A DNA stretch of 64,000 nt from Lepidurus packardi (Eukaryota > Arthropoda > Branchiopoda > Notostraca > Triopsidae). Every line of letters begins with the position of its first letter. The first letter of the stretch is position 1. Positions 12,278 through 24,008 of the stretch are shown here, one piece after another. The notes under the pieces were generated by a model. That model made no database searches and had not been told where the DNA came from. It was given only the letters and a program-made list of their open reading frames with translations. The translations under genes were made by a program, and so were the position numbers. The DNA lies in contig JAKZAN010000108.1 of assembly GCA_023053545.1 (NCBI GenBank), positions 34,034-98,033 on the forward strand, given 5' to 3'.

Positions 12278-12472
12278 GGGAGATGGTTTGAGAGTTATTT
12301 ATCGTAGCTATTATAATATGCAATAAGTAGCTGGTTTTATGGCCACGTAGTGTTTTTTTGATAAAGTGTGATTAACAAAATGCTGGCAGGAACAAACACA
12401 ATAGTAATAGAGCCCCGAAAAATAATAATAGTCACCATCATTTGTTTATTCTGCTACTACTACTACTACCAC
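12278..12472. other. Short spacer
   Basis: AT-rich, with TAC/TAG triplet-like repeats near 12450-12470; no gene supported. Confidence 0.4.
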
Positions 12473-13938
12473 TCATTATTCGCATTTCTTCTTCTGTACT
12501 ATATTCAAGTACTTAGTAGAGTTTATCCTTGGGAGTTTACGATCTTGCACAACCTATATATGTATACTCAGTTATTCATTGTTAAAGTGTTATTCCTCAT
12601 TATTTTTTTACCTTGAAGGACTCCATTTCGTACTTATCGATTGATGCTTTCCTCACTGGATTGTACTTCACTCCTTATTGGCTTCGTTATCTTAGATGCG
12701 GCAGCACCCCTTGTATTCGATTCTGTGATCTAAGCGGAGTCACCATGTCTTTTTGCAAACTCAAAATAGTGTTCTAGTCATGCAGAGGCAGTAGCTTAGC
12801 AGACTTATATTGTTTGAGGGGTCCTCCGATGGAAGGACTTGTGTCGTCCTGGTCCATAAACCTATCGCTCCTCTGCTTCATTAGGAACTCTTCTCCGTAC
12901 ATCGGATTGGGCAGTTTATCTTTCAGGAATTTGATGGCTTTCGGCATACGGATCGTGGCTAGGAGATTGATGGAGTCTCTTCGCTCTGCAAACTTTACTT
13001 AGTTTTTGTGCTTGAAGGTACTAAAGTTTCTATTGCATAATAATTGGGCAGCATTAGGCCTCCTCTTATCGTCAAGTGTTAAACAGGATCGGATCATCTG
13101 TTAAATCTATGCAGAGTAGCCTTCTATCTTCGGTACCACTCCTGCTTTGATTTTACGGTAAAGACCTTCATAGCTGGTGGCTTAGAATGGCGGACGCAGC
13201 TGGCACATTTCGAATAACACGCACCCAATCGACCAGATGTCACATTTAGGCCCATAAGCTTTATTGTCCCAGATTTAGGGACTTGTGTAATACGGAGTAC
13301 CGGTCTGTGTCTTAGCGAGTCCTTATAAGATGACTCTGGAAACATTGAGGTCCCCAAGCTTAGCAGTCCCCTCCCCAAAGAATATGTTTGCTGCTTTGAT
13401 ATCCCTATGTATGATCTTGTTTTCGTGGAGTTTAAGGGTGCCACTGAGGATATCATTGGCAGTCTTCCAGATGTAAGCCTCCTCGAACTTGGTTTTATTT
13501 TTTCGATGATTTTCTATCATTTTCTATATCGATACTTGTGGCTGTCATGCTTCTTATCCTTCATCCATCAAACACCAGATGCAATGGAAAAATAGGAGCC
13601 GCATGACTTGAGCACACAATAATTTTAAAAACATTATGGAGATGAAAAGACATGCTTACAGCGAGATCTCCGTCTTCTGCGAACTCCATGACAATACAGA
13701 GTTTCTTGTGCAGTTCATCAAAAAAGGCTTATTGGTAGCGGATGACGTACGGGGAGGCAATCGAGGCGAGTAAGCGAACCTCATTAAGTGCATTCTCTCG
13801 ATCTCTGGCGCTGAGGGCGGAGAGAGCCACCTGTTTAACAGCGTATATTTTGTTATCGTCTTTCTTTAAGACTTTGTAGACACTGCCAAAGCTGCCGGTG
13901 CCTAGTTCCCTTTGAATGACGAAGTCGTTTATTGACAT
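12473..13938 (-). CDS. NIMA-related (Nek) protein kinase
   Basis: Exon 13938-13660 and an exon from 13523 are joined by a 136-nt intron. The kinase domain starts at once: [26 protein letters not shown] lysine, then [20 protein letters not shown], the typical Nek YxEAF...LCIVMEFA pattern. The rest shows [20 protein letters not shown] (DLN in place of DFG, a substitution seen in some Neks), [11 protein letters not shown] and [12 protein letters not shown]. The APE glutamate is a TAA codon (13275-13277). Neks of this type act in ciliary and microtubule control. After FKVKK a TGA at 12597-12599 would end the protein, but GTAAAA...TATAG there looks like a 62-nt intron followed by a 27-codon exon ending at 12473; I use that longer end, which is uncertain. 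Confidence 0.88.
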
Positions 13939-14695
13939 GGTTTTGATATCTATTTGTGCGTGTTTTTAAGTTCAGAGTTTCTTCCTAATTTGTGGTAAAC
14001 TGACTAAAATAGTCTTCTATTACTGAAAACCCTAATAACACAGCAGGGATGCGGTTGTCTGTTTTTAAAATAGCACGGCCCTAGGACAGTTATTGATTAG
14101 ATTTTATGGCGTTTATCCGATTTCACGGGAACAGGAAAATATTTAATTGAAACGATCGTGGCTTTCGGGATTATTCAGGAGAAAGAGAGATTGATGATAG
14201 AATGGGCTACCTTCGTATGTATGCTAGATAAAGTATCCTTAATTGACACTTCAAAATATAAACATCTCTGCCATAGGGTGAGGACGGAAATGGCGAGTAC
14301 TGTTTGAAAGGATTATTGAATTCTAGACTGTCCGTCGGTACAGTGCTCAACTCGAACAGAGAACAGGATATTGGTTGGATGGTTTTAATGAGAACAGTAC
14401 ATAATAGCTTTGGTCTTGTGATCAAGAGTAGCACGCAGAAGTGTTCCTAATCTCAGAAACCCCCGAAGATATCGATAAAACAATCGAAGCCCCACCTCTG
14501 ACGGATATTTTATTCTTTAATCTAATCAAAACAAAGTTGGCCTTGCATTATCCCGGCTAAAAAATCATAGAATACCAACATATCATCCCATCCTATTAGG
14601 CATGTTCCTTTACTCTACACGATTGCTTATCATATATTTCTATTCTTTGTATAGAAAAATACTCAGAATATCACATACTGCATTCAAAACACGAT
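13939..14695. other. Divergent intergenic region
   Basis: About 750 bp between the divergent Nek and coiled-coil genes. A 75-codon minus-strand ORF at 14207-14434 extends through a TAG but has weak coding character. No RNA gene or promoter motif recognised. Confidence 0.45.
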
Positions 14696-15907
14696 ATGAT
14701 GGACGCACAACAACCATCTCTCAGAAGACTGTCCTAATCATACTCCAACCCTCAGTCCCTCGAGAAATCCCTCTTCGAGAGCTTTTGCACCCAGTTCTCT
14801 AACAAAACTGCCAGTATTCAGGAGATACAAATGATCCAAAACCAGAATGATCTCATCAAAAAAATGCTGGGCAAAATCTCACCATAGACGTCCCCCGCCC
14901 TCAATGATAGTTCACAAAGGCTCAAGACGAAACCCAATAGTAAAGCTCTTGACAAAATTCTGAAGTCGTATGGCATGGTGAACGTCGATGACGAAATCGA
15001 CGAGAAGTCACAACTTACGCCCACTAATTCAACATAAAGAAAACTCGAGCAGAGAGTACAATATTACAACATAGGAGAACAGCAAGACAGTAGATGGTTG
15101 AGCAGAACTTTGATAGTCTAGGAAGCCTGCAAAGTGCTGGGTTCCGGATCTATTAGAGAAAATAGTTTAGACATGTAGAATGAGGAAAAACGAAGAAGCA
15201 GCATAACGACGGTATACAGGGAGATCGAGGAGAGCTTGTTAGAAGTCCTGTACAAGTGTGGTAACTAGACTTACAAAGTATTGCAGAAACTCCTCAATGA
15301 CTACAAAGAATCTAAAAACAAAATGACCGTGGCGGAAAACTACTAAAGTCTGTACCAAAATAGTATGAACACTATTCAGGAATTGCGGGATAAGCTCTAC
15401 CGCAGTGAGAAAAAGGTTGCAGAACTTGAGGATGCGGTTCGCAGGCAGAAGGATAAGCATAGAAAAAATGTACTTAACGTCAGTTGCGTTATTCAACCCT
15501 CAAATTCTGGGCTCAACGACTCAATAGCTGAGGAGAGATTCAAATATCGAAACATGCTAAAAGACCTCGAAGAAAGGGAAAAAAGGCTATTGAAGTCACA
15601 AGCTGCCTTGTTGGTCAAGGAGAAGATGATCCATACCTAGTGGAAAAGGGTGCAGAGCGGAATGGAACACTTGTAAAAACAGAAGAAGTTCGTCGAGGAA
15701 GCCCAAGAGCAAGTGAGCCGAAAGTGGAAATAGATACTAAACAAGATAGGTGCATTCTCATCTAAGGAAACAAATGAAATCGTAGGGGAATACGGCAGGA
15801 CGATTTAGAAACAGTTGGGCTTGTATCAGCAAGCAGAAACATAGGCGAGACGGCGACGGGAGTAAATATAGCAAGTGATAAAGAGACTTTAGGGACTTAG
15901 AGTGTGA
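14696..15907 (+). CDS. Coiled-coil protein
   Basis: ATG 14696 to TGA 15905-15907, 403 residues without an intron. The N-terminal 190 residues are Ser/Asn/Gln-rich with short helices; residues 190-400 are coiled coil (NTIQELRDKLYRSEKKVAEL, then EERFKYRNMLKDLEEREKRL). Many glutamates are UAR. Oddly, the overlapping frame +1 is also protein-like near the end and continues past this stop to a TGA at 16033-16035 (SVIVDDQFKFIEDTAELMGV...), so the C-terminus could be altered by an unseen intron or a frameshift. No function recognised. Confidence 0.65.
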
Positions 15908-16035
15908 TAGTTGATGATCAATTTAAATTCATTGAGGACACGGCAGAGCTGATGGGAGTGTCGGACCCCTCAGCCAATAAAGATGAAGCGTATCTAAAAT
16001 AGACAAAATCGATCTTATAATACTTAATTTAATGA

Positions 16036-16323
16036 GTTAGTGGGCTACTATAGTTTCCAAAGACAAACACATATTTTCCGACTGCTTCGAGCCACTTGAA
16101 TATATATCTATATATATATATATAAATGTGTTAGACATGGGAGATACATAATAATTTTTCTACCGTTATTTTGGAGGTCCTTATAAAAAACACATACAAA
16201 TATAATCACAATAAACTAGTAGGCTCTTTCATCCTTCCAACCAAGAATCAACAACCAACAAAGTTCAAAAAAATATTACAAAAAAACAAGCTATAGATTA
16301 TTTTATCATTAAGTGTATTTTGA
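16036..16323. repeat. Convergent spacer with TA microsatellite
   Basis: AT-rich spacer with a TA-rich simple repeat around 16100-16125 between two convergent gene ends. Confidence 0.6.
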
Positions 16324-17907
16324 TCAGTAGTAAAGGAATCGCTTCTTGAACTCCCACACGAGTTCCTAGCACGCACGAGTTTACAGCTATCTGCCCATTA
16401 TCCCTAAGCACAGGATCTTCTGGCTCACTGCGTTTCCCAGTTCGGTGCTTAGTTTACGGGTTCGTGTTAGCAGTGGTCGTAATAGGTCCAGACACACCTT
16501 TACTGTGACCGGGACTCGACACTCGCTCATCATCAATAAGTCTAGCTTATCCAGCAAACCTTATTGGAGGATGCCCAGGAGATGAGGGAGTTCGAGTCTG
16601 CTCAGCAAACATCCGAGGACCTTGATCACTGATTTGTCCTGAATTATGGAGTTGTCTGCCACTTTGCCGAGGAAAACTTGATAGTAGAAGTAATTGACGA
16701 GTTTAGTAGCTCTGTGGGAGGGGATGAACTCAGCGAGCTCACTGTAGAAAGCAGAGACTACCTTGGGTCGTAGCGAGTACACTTCCATTACTCCCAAATC
16801 CAATTCATGTTCAAGGATGATTTCGGAAAAACAGCTGAGTCTATAGAATTTGGCAAGCTGATAGAGGAGATCCATGGCATAGGTGGACTGAAGGACATGG
16901 GGCTCAGGAGAACCGATGTTAAGGTTATGCTTGAGGAATTCAACCACTTTGAATCTTTGGACTTCTTCTAGGGTAAGCATTTTATGGTTGCTCACCAGCT
17001 TAAGGCAATACAAGAAAGAAAATAAAGACTTCTGATTGCTGCCACATGACATGCCAGAAGACTCTGCCGAAGAAGACGAGTTCATCTGGGGTGCTAACTG
17101 ATTCAATAAATCAGTACCCTTGGCGGCCTCGATCCTGGGATTGTGTTCCTAGATGAGCCCACGGAGCGCATGTAGGACAAATCTGCGGAAACGCTTATCT
17201 GCAGAAATTCCCTCAATATTTTTGGAGATGTGGATCAGGAACACACCCAGAAGTTTATAAATCTCGTCCCGTTTTCTAGATGTGTTGATGTTAGAGATGT
17301 TTAGAAAGCTGTTCACGAGAGCCTTGTTAAGCAGCTTGTCGTTAAGAGGGCTTTTGCACTGGCTCTCGCTTTCGAAGGCTTGGGGCTTCTTGTGCTCGGC
17401 GATCAACATCGTGAACAGGTAGAGGATGGAGTAGAGTTCGTAGTTGAGCCTGGCCTGCTCGCTTTTAGTGACAGCCTCGTTGTCTAGAAGACATGTGGAC
17501 TAAGAGTAACTTGTGAAGAAGTCAGAACAATAGTGTCTGAGGCGTCCCAAAAACACCTTACAGTTGAGTATGTGTCCGATGAGGGTGTGGTTGGTGTTAA
17601 AAATGTTGTTCAAGATCACGAGGCAGTCCCTGATTAGTTTGAAGTCTGTCCGGGGTCCTCGAACCAAAAACATCACAAGTTCGAGAAGAGCACGGGGGGT
17701 GGCCAGATTGGGCTATGACTGAGGTTCTGAGATACCTCTGTTAGCTTTGGAAAGAGCCACAAGTTGGTCGTAGTTAGCCAAGAAAAAATCGTGAGGCTTG
17801 ATGGGGGCGTTAGTAGCTGATGGGGTGTTTTTGAGGCGAGCAGAGATGGTGGAGAGATAGTTTACAGGATCCATCGGCAAATCTATGGGGAAAGTAAGAT
17901 GCATCAT
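16324..17907 (-). CDS. Hypothetical all-helical protein
   Basis: A single exon of 527 residues from ATG 17907 to TGA 16324-16326, reading through about seven UAR codons. It is built of regularly spaced amphipathic helices (RALLELVMFLVRGPRTDFKL, LRDCLVILNNIF-like, EIYKLLGVFLIHISKNIEG, ATKLVNYFYYQVFLGKVAD), reminiscent of an ARM/HEAT-type solenoid, with a serine-rich loop near residues 270-290 (MNSSSSAESSGMSCGS). No catalytic motif, signal peptide or membrane segment is visible. The family is not recognised. The next gene upstream is over 500 bp away. Confidence 0.75.
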
Positions 17908-18462
17908 TGTGATTGAGAAGGGGTCTAGGGGAAGGGAGTTGTGCCCGAATACTTATGTTTTGATAGGGTTAGGGAAAATAGATTTTGACGAGAGAACGAT
18001 TAAAAAGGAAAAAAGAATGAAATTACAATCGATGAAAAGGCAGGGACCTAATTTATAATTTTTGAGGCAAGTATTTTTGAATAGAATTAGTATGAGCATC
18101 CAGAGGGGGGAAGGGGGGAAGTAAGGGGAGGGAGGGAAGAAGACTGGAGGAAAGGAGAAGATAGTTGGGCAGTGGTGAAAGTGCATCTATGTTGTACATG
18201 CGGGTATCGGATCCCTGGTCCTCTCTATTCCCCTCGGCCAGAACTATCTGTTTTGTTACTTATCTTCTATCTGTTTTTGTTATTGATCCCTTTTTTCTTC
18301 TATGAATCGAATACCTAACGAGAACAATAGAAAAAATACTAAAAACATATAAAAGATAGGGATTTTTTTGTTATTTCAGGCCAAAGAAGAAAAAAAAACT
18401 ACATTAAAGGAAGAAAAGCAAGCAGAACAAAATATAGGATGCACGTATAAATATATAGCCTC
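17908..18462. other. Intergenic region, purine/pyrimidine-skewed
   Basis: Contains a strongly purine-rich (G/A) stretch at about 18100-18165 and AT-rich flanks. No gene is supported. Confidence 0.5.
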
Positions 18463-18780
18463 ATGAACTCAAAACCAGCGACCTTCTTCGATATATTCCC
18501 GACCATTTGTCCCCAGCATACACCTGTCCGGGACTCCCCTCGCCCAATACAACCCCCCTGGGGTGTATAACCCATTTTTCAGATCCGAATCCACTGCCGT
18601 TTTCCGACATTCCTTCCCCTCCTTTAAAAAAATAGGTATCAATCCATAATTTGCTAAAAAAACATCCCCCCCCATGATTTGGATAGTGATGCTTGTCCCG
18701 CGGATATAGAATCTGAATAGAGTATTTCTAAGTAAGTGTCATCGCTTATAACTCACTCACCATCTGATGTAATTGGGTGA
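18463..18780 (+). CDS. Doubtful small ORF
   Basis: ATG 18463 to TGA 18778-18780, 105 codons under the UGA-only code. The C-terminal third is acidic and protein-like (DACPADIESEESISKEV), the N-terminal part proline-rich. A competing minus-strand frame (18675 to TGA at 18469-18471, 68 codons) covers much of the same DNA and is about equally plausible, so at most one of them is real. Confidence 0.22.
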
Positions 18781-19154
18781 CTAGGATGGGGTTTCAGGAA
18801 ACAGCTTGGTATCAAAATATCTATCGTAAAATCAAGATGATCCGAGTATTATGCGGATATATCTAATTTGTCTATATGCCAGGACTTGGGCAAATATAGT
18901 GAGTAGTTATGCGGAAGGGGGGGTTAGTTTAGCAAATCAATCCTTACTAATAAATATATATATAGGTGACAAACTGCAAATATGCTAACAAAAACTGACA
19001 TAAAAAACATAAGTTCTAGTATTTTGAACTAGTATGCATTACGAGAATATCCTCATAAAAAGTCAAGAAGACATCCCCCTTCCACTAATCAGCATAAATC
19101 AGAAATATTGATTCCACACAAATAGAGAGATATATATATGTATATAGAGATATA
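18781..19154. other. Intergenic spacer
   Basis: AT-rich spacer with TATATA tracts near 18953-18963 and 19130-19153; no gene seen. Confidence 0.5.
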
Positions 19155-19855
19155 TCACTCAGTTTGAAGGGAAGCCTGCTCTCCACGCAGAGTGGCGCAC
19201 ACAGTTGTCAATCCGCAAGTTGCCGTGCAGTAGTCGGGCAGCTTGAATACTGCGGGGTCGGTGATGCTCAGCTTGTAGGTCGAACCGATGAAGTCCATCA
19301 CATCGTCTCCCTTCTGGTCGAGTCTCCTGGGGGTCTGCTTGGTGTCGTGGGTGTTAAAATAATAGTTATCTTGGAGTCCCTTCATGTCCCATTTTTCGTA
19401 GGAAACAGTGTCGAGCTTCTCCAAACCCAAATAGGTGGCATTGGAAAGCCAGTCAGGACGCAGAATTCCACAGCCGTGGGAAGAGTCACAGCAGTAGCAA
19501 CAGTACCTTTTGGTGGGGAAGTCCAAATATCTTTTGCCTGCGACATTATATATGAAGAATATTAACGATTGAATTTCAAATGATGAGCGATACCTGCAGT
19601 GATGTAGTGGTTGCAGGGGATGCTGGAGAACTTCTCCACAGTCCCACAGTACCGGTCGAATCTACCGTTTTCACGGGTGACGAGTTCGACCTTGTTGGTC
19701 CAGTCGTAGTAAAGCTTACCCTTGGTCATGCCGGTAGCAAGGGCGAGGGTCGCAGTCTCGTTGAATTCAATTTCAAACTGGTCGGGATGACGAGGCGGGG
19801 TCTGGAGATAAGCAACCGTGGAGAGTAGAGCTAAGAGTAAGAGTGAGTAGTTCAT
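19155..19855 (-). CDS. Secreted Cys-rich protein with YYDW motif
   Basis: Exons 19855-19594 and 19537-19155 (56-nt intron) encode 214 residues. An N-terminal signal peptide is obvious (MNYSLLLLALLSTVAYL). The mature part contains KLYYDWTNKVELVTRENGRF, CGTVEKFSSIPCNHY, a CCYCC cluster, GCGILRPDWLSNATYLGLEK and KWDMKGLQDNYYF, with about twelve cysteines in total, implying an extracellular disulfide-bonded fold. The order YYDW, Cys, G-x-L-[KR]P-x-WL, YLG, W, YY, then a late LPDYC resembles an uncharacterised secreted family of plants and protists, with some likeness to ependymin-related proteins; that assignment is from memory of the pattern only. Function unknown. Splicing in frame rejoins CNHYITAG with KRYLDFPTKRYCC. 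Confidence 0.8.
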
Positions 19856-20134
19856 TCTGAAGATCCTTGCGTCTGTGTTTTTTATTTTAGATATATGTGT
19901 ATATGTATATATATGTGTGGTATGGATATTGTTATTTGTTGAGATATATTTGTTTGACGAAGGGGCAACAGAAAATAGTGTAATTATTACCCCTGATTTT
20001 CTGATGTTTTTTACTACACGGGTTTAAAGTAACATGACTACTTAGTCATATAGATATCATCATAATACGCGTATAGATGTCTCAAAACACACAGTAGTAC
20101 TTATCAATTTAGCCACTCTTTTTTTATATTACTC
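19856..20134. other. Spacer with TATATG repeats
   Basis: Alternating TATATG/TGTATA tract near 19890-19915, otherwise AT-rich; no gene. Confidence 0.45.
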
Positions 20135-21663
20135 TCACAGACATGGGTCCATCGTCAATTTACTCTCCATATGCATGAAACTTTGCGAGGATACCAACGA
20201 CTCGTTCACCACATCATTGCACCCGAGACTGTCTCGTGCCCATTTCCCGCTATTGGAACCTTTTGATAAATCTCCAGAGCAGTTCACAAAACCTTCGCAC
20301 CAAAACACTCGATCTTCTGGATGGCTTTCATCGTGATTATTCACTATTGCGATTTCTGGTCGAATTGATTACATCAGTAGTTTGCTCTTGTCACAGGCTA
20401 GACCCAGACTGAACTTGAGGACATCGTTCTGTTCTCCCTTATTCGGACAGTGTTGGTTGTTTATTGAGAAACTGTCTATCATTGAGTGAACAGGTTGGTC
20501 TTTGATGGTTGAGTAAGCTTGAGGGTTATGGCCTAATACGATTGACTCGAGGTGAGGAACAGCATTAGTTCCGAACATGCTAGATTCTTGGGGAGCCTCG
20601 GGTGAACAATGTTCGAATTCATATCTTCTCTAGTTATTTAAAACTGAACCACTGCGGCCTCTGGTCAGTAACTCTGTGAACTGCTTGAACTCTGGTTTAG
20701 CAGCAGTCTCGAAATTGTCTCGCTTACCGGGATAGGGGTATCCAGTTGAATTGGCCTTGCTAAACTCAGACACGAGTGTGTGTTGGCTGTTGATCGGCAG
20801 CTGGCCCTAGCGTTGGTACTGTTGCTGCTCTTTTGATGCGCGATCTTTACTGATGAGTTTGGCGAACAGCTGGAAATCTTGTTTTTTATTTTCCTTTTCG
20901 ATGCCGAAGTGGTTGGCTCCTGCAGTTTGGTACTGAGACATAAGAGTATTGCTATGGGTTTGGTTTGCCAGGTGGTTCTGCAACTCGAAATGTGATTCAA
21001 GGTTGATATTGATATTCTGGGGGCTGCCGTTGTGTTGGGAATAGGATGGGGTATGAGTGCGATTGCTGCATCCCGAGGAAAAGTTGGAGGTGGTGATATC
21101 GTGGGCAGTAGAGAACTTCTTGAAGAGGGCAGGCTTAGTTTTTATGGGAGACATATGGGAGGTGTTTTGCGAGGGAGGGTAGTTTTGCTGAGGGATCTGG
21201 GCTGAAGGGTTGTTCTTCTTGAGGAGTTGATGGGCTCCTGTCTGGTGCTGCTAGCCTACTTCGGTATAGCTGTGTTGCGAAATCAGGAGGTTGCTATTAT
21301 GCGAGGGTTGTGGGATGGGAGACCGCGGACGGCTCCTGCAGGGGCTCACATTGACCCTGTTCAGGTTATTGTCGATGTATTTTTTGAGAAAATTGATGTC
21401 TTGAGGCTGATTTCGAATGGGAGATCGTTCTGCAATATTCCTTTTCTTTTTAGGTGTTGTGAGCCCCACTACTGCAGACTCATACTGTGTACATGCAGTT
21501 GTGGGTTTGCGAGTGGAAAAGGGAGAATGTGGTCTCTGGGGATGATGGTGATGTATGGGGGAGAGAGGCCGAGACTGGTGGATGAGATTAGCATCGTGAA
21601 TAAGTTTCTAGAAGTAGTGTAGTGTTTGGGTTGAGTGTGAGATGAGGATGTTACCTTAAACAT
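20135..21663 (-). CDS. Hypothetical low-complexity protein
   Basis: A tiny first exon (21663-21655, MFK) and a main exon (21607-20135) are separated by a 47-nt intron (GTAACA...TTCTAG); the protein is 493 residues. It is rich in Ser, Pro, Asn, Gln and His, with a basic patch TTPKKKRNIAERSPIRNQP, a short helix INFLKKYIDNNLNRVNV and a C-terminal region containing KRDNFETAAKPEFKQFTELL. It looks largely disordered, like a cytoskeletal or regulatory protein with SP phosphorylation sites. No domain is recognised. The three-codon first exon is unusual but places the frame correctly; starting elsewhere would need a frameshift. Confidence 0.7.
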
Positions 21664-21896
21664 GGAGTTGAGGGAGTAGGTATTGGATTTAGGGTGTGTG
21701 TGGAAAGAGAGAGATGAATATGTGGAGAAATATCAAAGGATGTGGGAAATATTGTTCAAAAATAGAGAGAGAGGGCAGATTAGGGAAATTAATAAAAATA
21801 CCCTTTGGGTCGTGATTTAATATTAAAAAAAGGAGTTGGCCGATATATTTTTTATTTGTAAAATTTAATTTTTACTTTATATTTTAACTAACAAAA

Positions 21897-21937
<41 letters not shown>

Positions 21938-21996
21938 AATCTAAAACTTTGACTTTATATTTTTTACATTATAGACATTACTTATAGACTCTACTC
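21664..21996. repeat. Intergenic region with (CT)n microsatellite
   Basis: A perfect CT dinucleotide repeat runs from about 21900 to 21935 in the 3' flank of the convergent-side kinase gene; the rest is AT-rich. Confidence 0.85.
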
Positions 21997-23469
21997 TCAA
22001 ATCTTTGGCATACTATTTTTCTTACAAATCTCAAAACCCTTCCCTCCTTTTCCGAAACTCCCCTTCTTCACAATCCCCACCCTCACCATACTATTCTTCC
22101 TCTATCTTTTGAACCAGCTGTGCTCCATTATCTATTCTGCTCTCATCCTCTTTCCTGGTTCTGGCTCCAATAATTTATACAGTAAATCCTTTAGCTCCCC
22201 AGATACTGCTTTTGGGAACTATAATGACTAACTAGATTTCAAGGATTTGGGATCCTCGTAAGGAATTCTTCCGAAGAGCATCTAGTAGAGAGTGACTCCA
22301 CAGGCCCAGACGTCGGCTGCAAACCCGTCATAAAGACCCTAATTGAGGGACTCGGGACTCATGTAGTTGATGGTACCGTGCTTGTTTTTGAGTTGGGCAG
22401 GTTGGTTGTCTTCGGCAACAGAGAAGTCACACAGTTTGAGGACACCTCGGCTGTCGAAGAGAATGTTCTGGGGCTTAATGTCACGATGAACGATACCCAA
22501 GGAATGCACTAAAGAATTATGGAGGAGGGTGATAAAGCTAGGTTTAATATATTTTTGGAATACGAAAATAGGAGAGAAGTATAATGTGGATTTTTCTGGA
22601 AATACTGGATTTTTACTGTGGTTCACTGCTGCGATGAGCTCTTGGAAATAGCCCCGGCATATATTCTAAGGGAGTCTCTTCTTGTTCAGGATTTCGGGGT
22701 GCAGGTTTTCGAAGAATATCTCGTCCAGCATGCTGCCGTTAGTACAGTACTCCAAAACCAGATATGTCTTCTATTCCTCTTCGTTTTCTATGTATTCTAA
22801 CAATTTGAGTATGTTGACGTGCTACAGTTTCTGCATGACCGACACTTCCCGAGCCACCAGCTCCTTCGCTCTTTGCCTGTGGAATAGCTTCTTCAGGACC
22901 GTCCTTCTGCTGATCTGTTTGATAGCCACTATTTGGCGGGTGTTCTGATCCTCGGCCAGAAAAACCTTAGCGAAAGACCCTTTCCCGATAATCTGTATTT
23001 TTCTGTACTGTTCGATATACTAATTTTCATAGTTGAAAGTCGAAACACTTAACATTGAGCTAGACATCGCGGAGGAAAACACTTGCTCTTTAAGTTGCTG
23101 GCTGTAGGTCTTCAAGGGCCTAAGGGATCGGCTGACTGACTAGACTATGTTTTACTTTTCATAGGAATCAATGGGTTCGGACAACACTATGCGAGGCTAG
23201 ACGGTTTCATATTTTCTGTATCGCCTGTTCTCTTCAAGCTTCTCAGAAAGAGGGTAGTGCAATGAAGCTAATCTTTATTATTATTGGCTGAAGCTAGCAG
23301 GCTACAGGTCGAGAAGGAGATTCCTTTTCTTATGTTCTTTAGGCTGGCAGGCGTGGATGGTGTGCAGGTGTATTTGGGACTGTATCCACTTGTTGAGACT
23401 CTCCCTCTTTTTCGGCAATAAAGTCCTATGGGGCTGGTTGTTGTTGTTGTTGTCTGCTGGTTTTGACAT
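21997..23469 (-). CDS. CaMKK/LKB1-like protein kinase with DFS motif
   Basis: Exons 23469-22617 and 22508-21997 (108-nt intron) give 454 residues. A roughly 150-residue N-terminal extension begins with a polyasparagine run. The kinase domain has [20 protein letters not shown], a basic insert [16 protein letters not shown] after the lysine (CaMKK-type position), [42 protein letters not shown], then [10 protein letters not shown] with DFS where nearly all kinases have [15 protein letters not shown] and [14 protein letters not shown]. The substrate-side motifs resemble the upstream kinases of AMPK (CaMKK, Elm1/Tos3, LKB1). The metal-binding Asp is kept, so activity is likely. The intron splits the codon between VNH and HSLGIVHRD, and its removal restores the subdomain VIb spacing. 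Confidence 0.88.
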
Positions 23470-24008
23470 ATTTTGGGGGGTCTGACTCTCTATATATTTA
23501 TATATTTTGTGTTTTTCTATTCTATTCTCCGTTCTTATCTAAATCTATATATATATGCATATTGCATATATTCTTCTTCCTTCTTCTGTTCTTTTATTGA
23601 ACTTCTTTGTTATCTAAATAGATCTAATTATCGAACTATCTAATCATCTGGATATGAATATGAGTATCAAGTTCAACACCCAGGAACTTCCACACCAAAT
23701 ATTATTTTTCATGCTGCAAAAAGAGTTGATAGGACTTCGGAATCGATCGAGATCACACTAATCGCGCAGTCACCCGTAAGCCTATACTTTTTTAGGTCGA
23801 AGTAGGAAGGGAGATGAAAAGAACACGTAGAGAGAGTTGACTTATCCGAAGAGAGCGAGAATATGATGATGAATAAGAAGAAGAACTCTATAAAATCTCT
23901 ACATTTCCTGGTAAACCTCGTACCATACTTATTAAACATCAAAATTTACATATGATATTACTATTTATAAATGATTCAAATGCCCTCTGTCATTTTAGTT
24001 TAATGCAT
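23470..24008. other. Intergenic spacer
   Basis: AT-rich; a 77-codon minus-strand ORF at 23709-23942 lacks coding character. No RNA gene seen. Confidence 0.5.

Noticed and set aside
18469..18675. Minus-strand 68-codon ORF beginning MGGDVFLANYG
   Set aside because: It overlaps an equally plausible plus-strand ORF and no homology is visible; neither strand is convincing.
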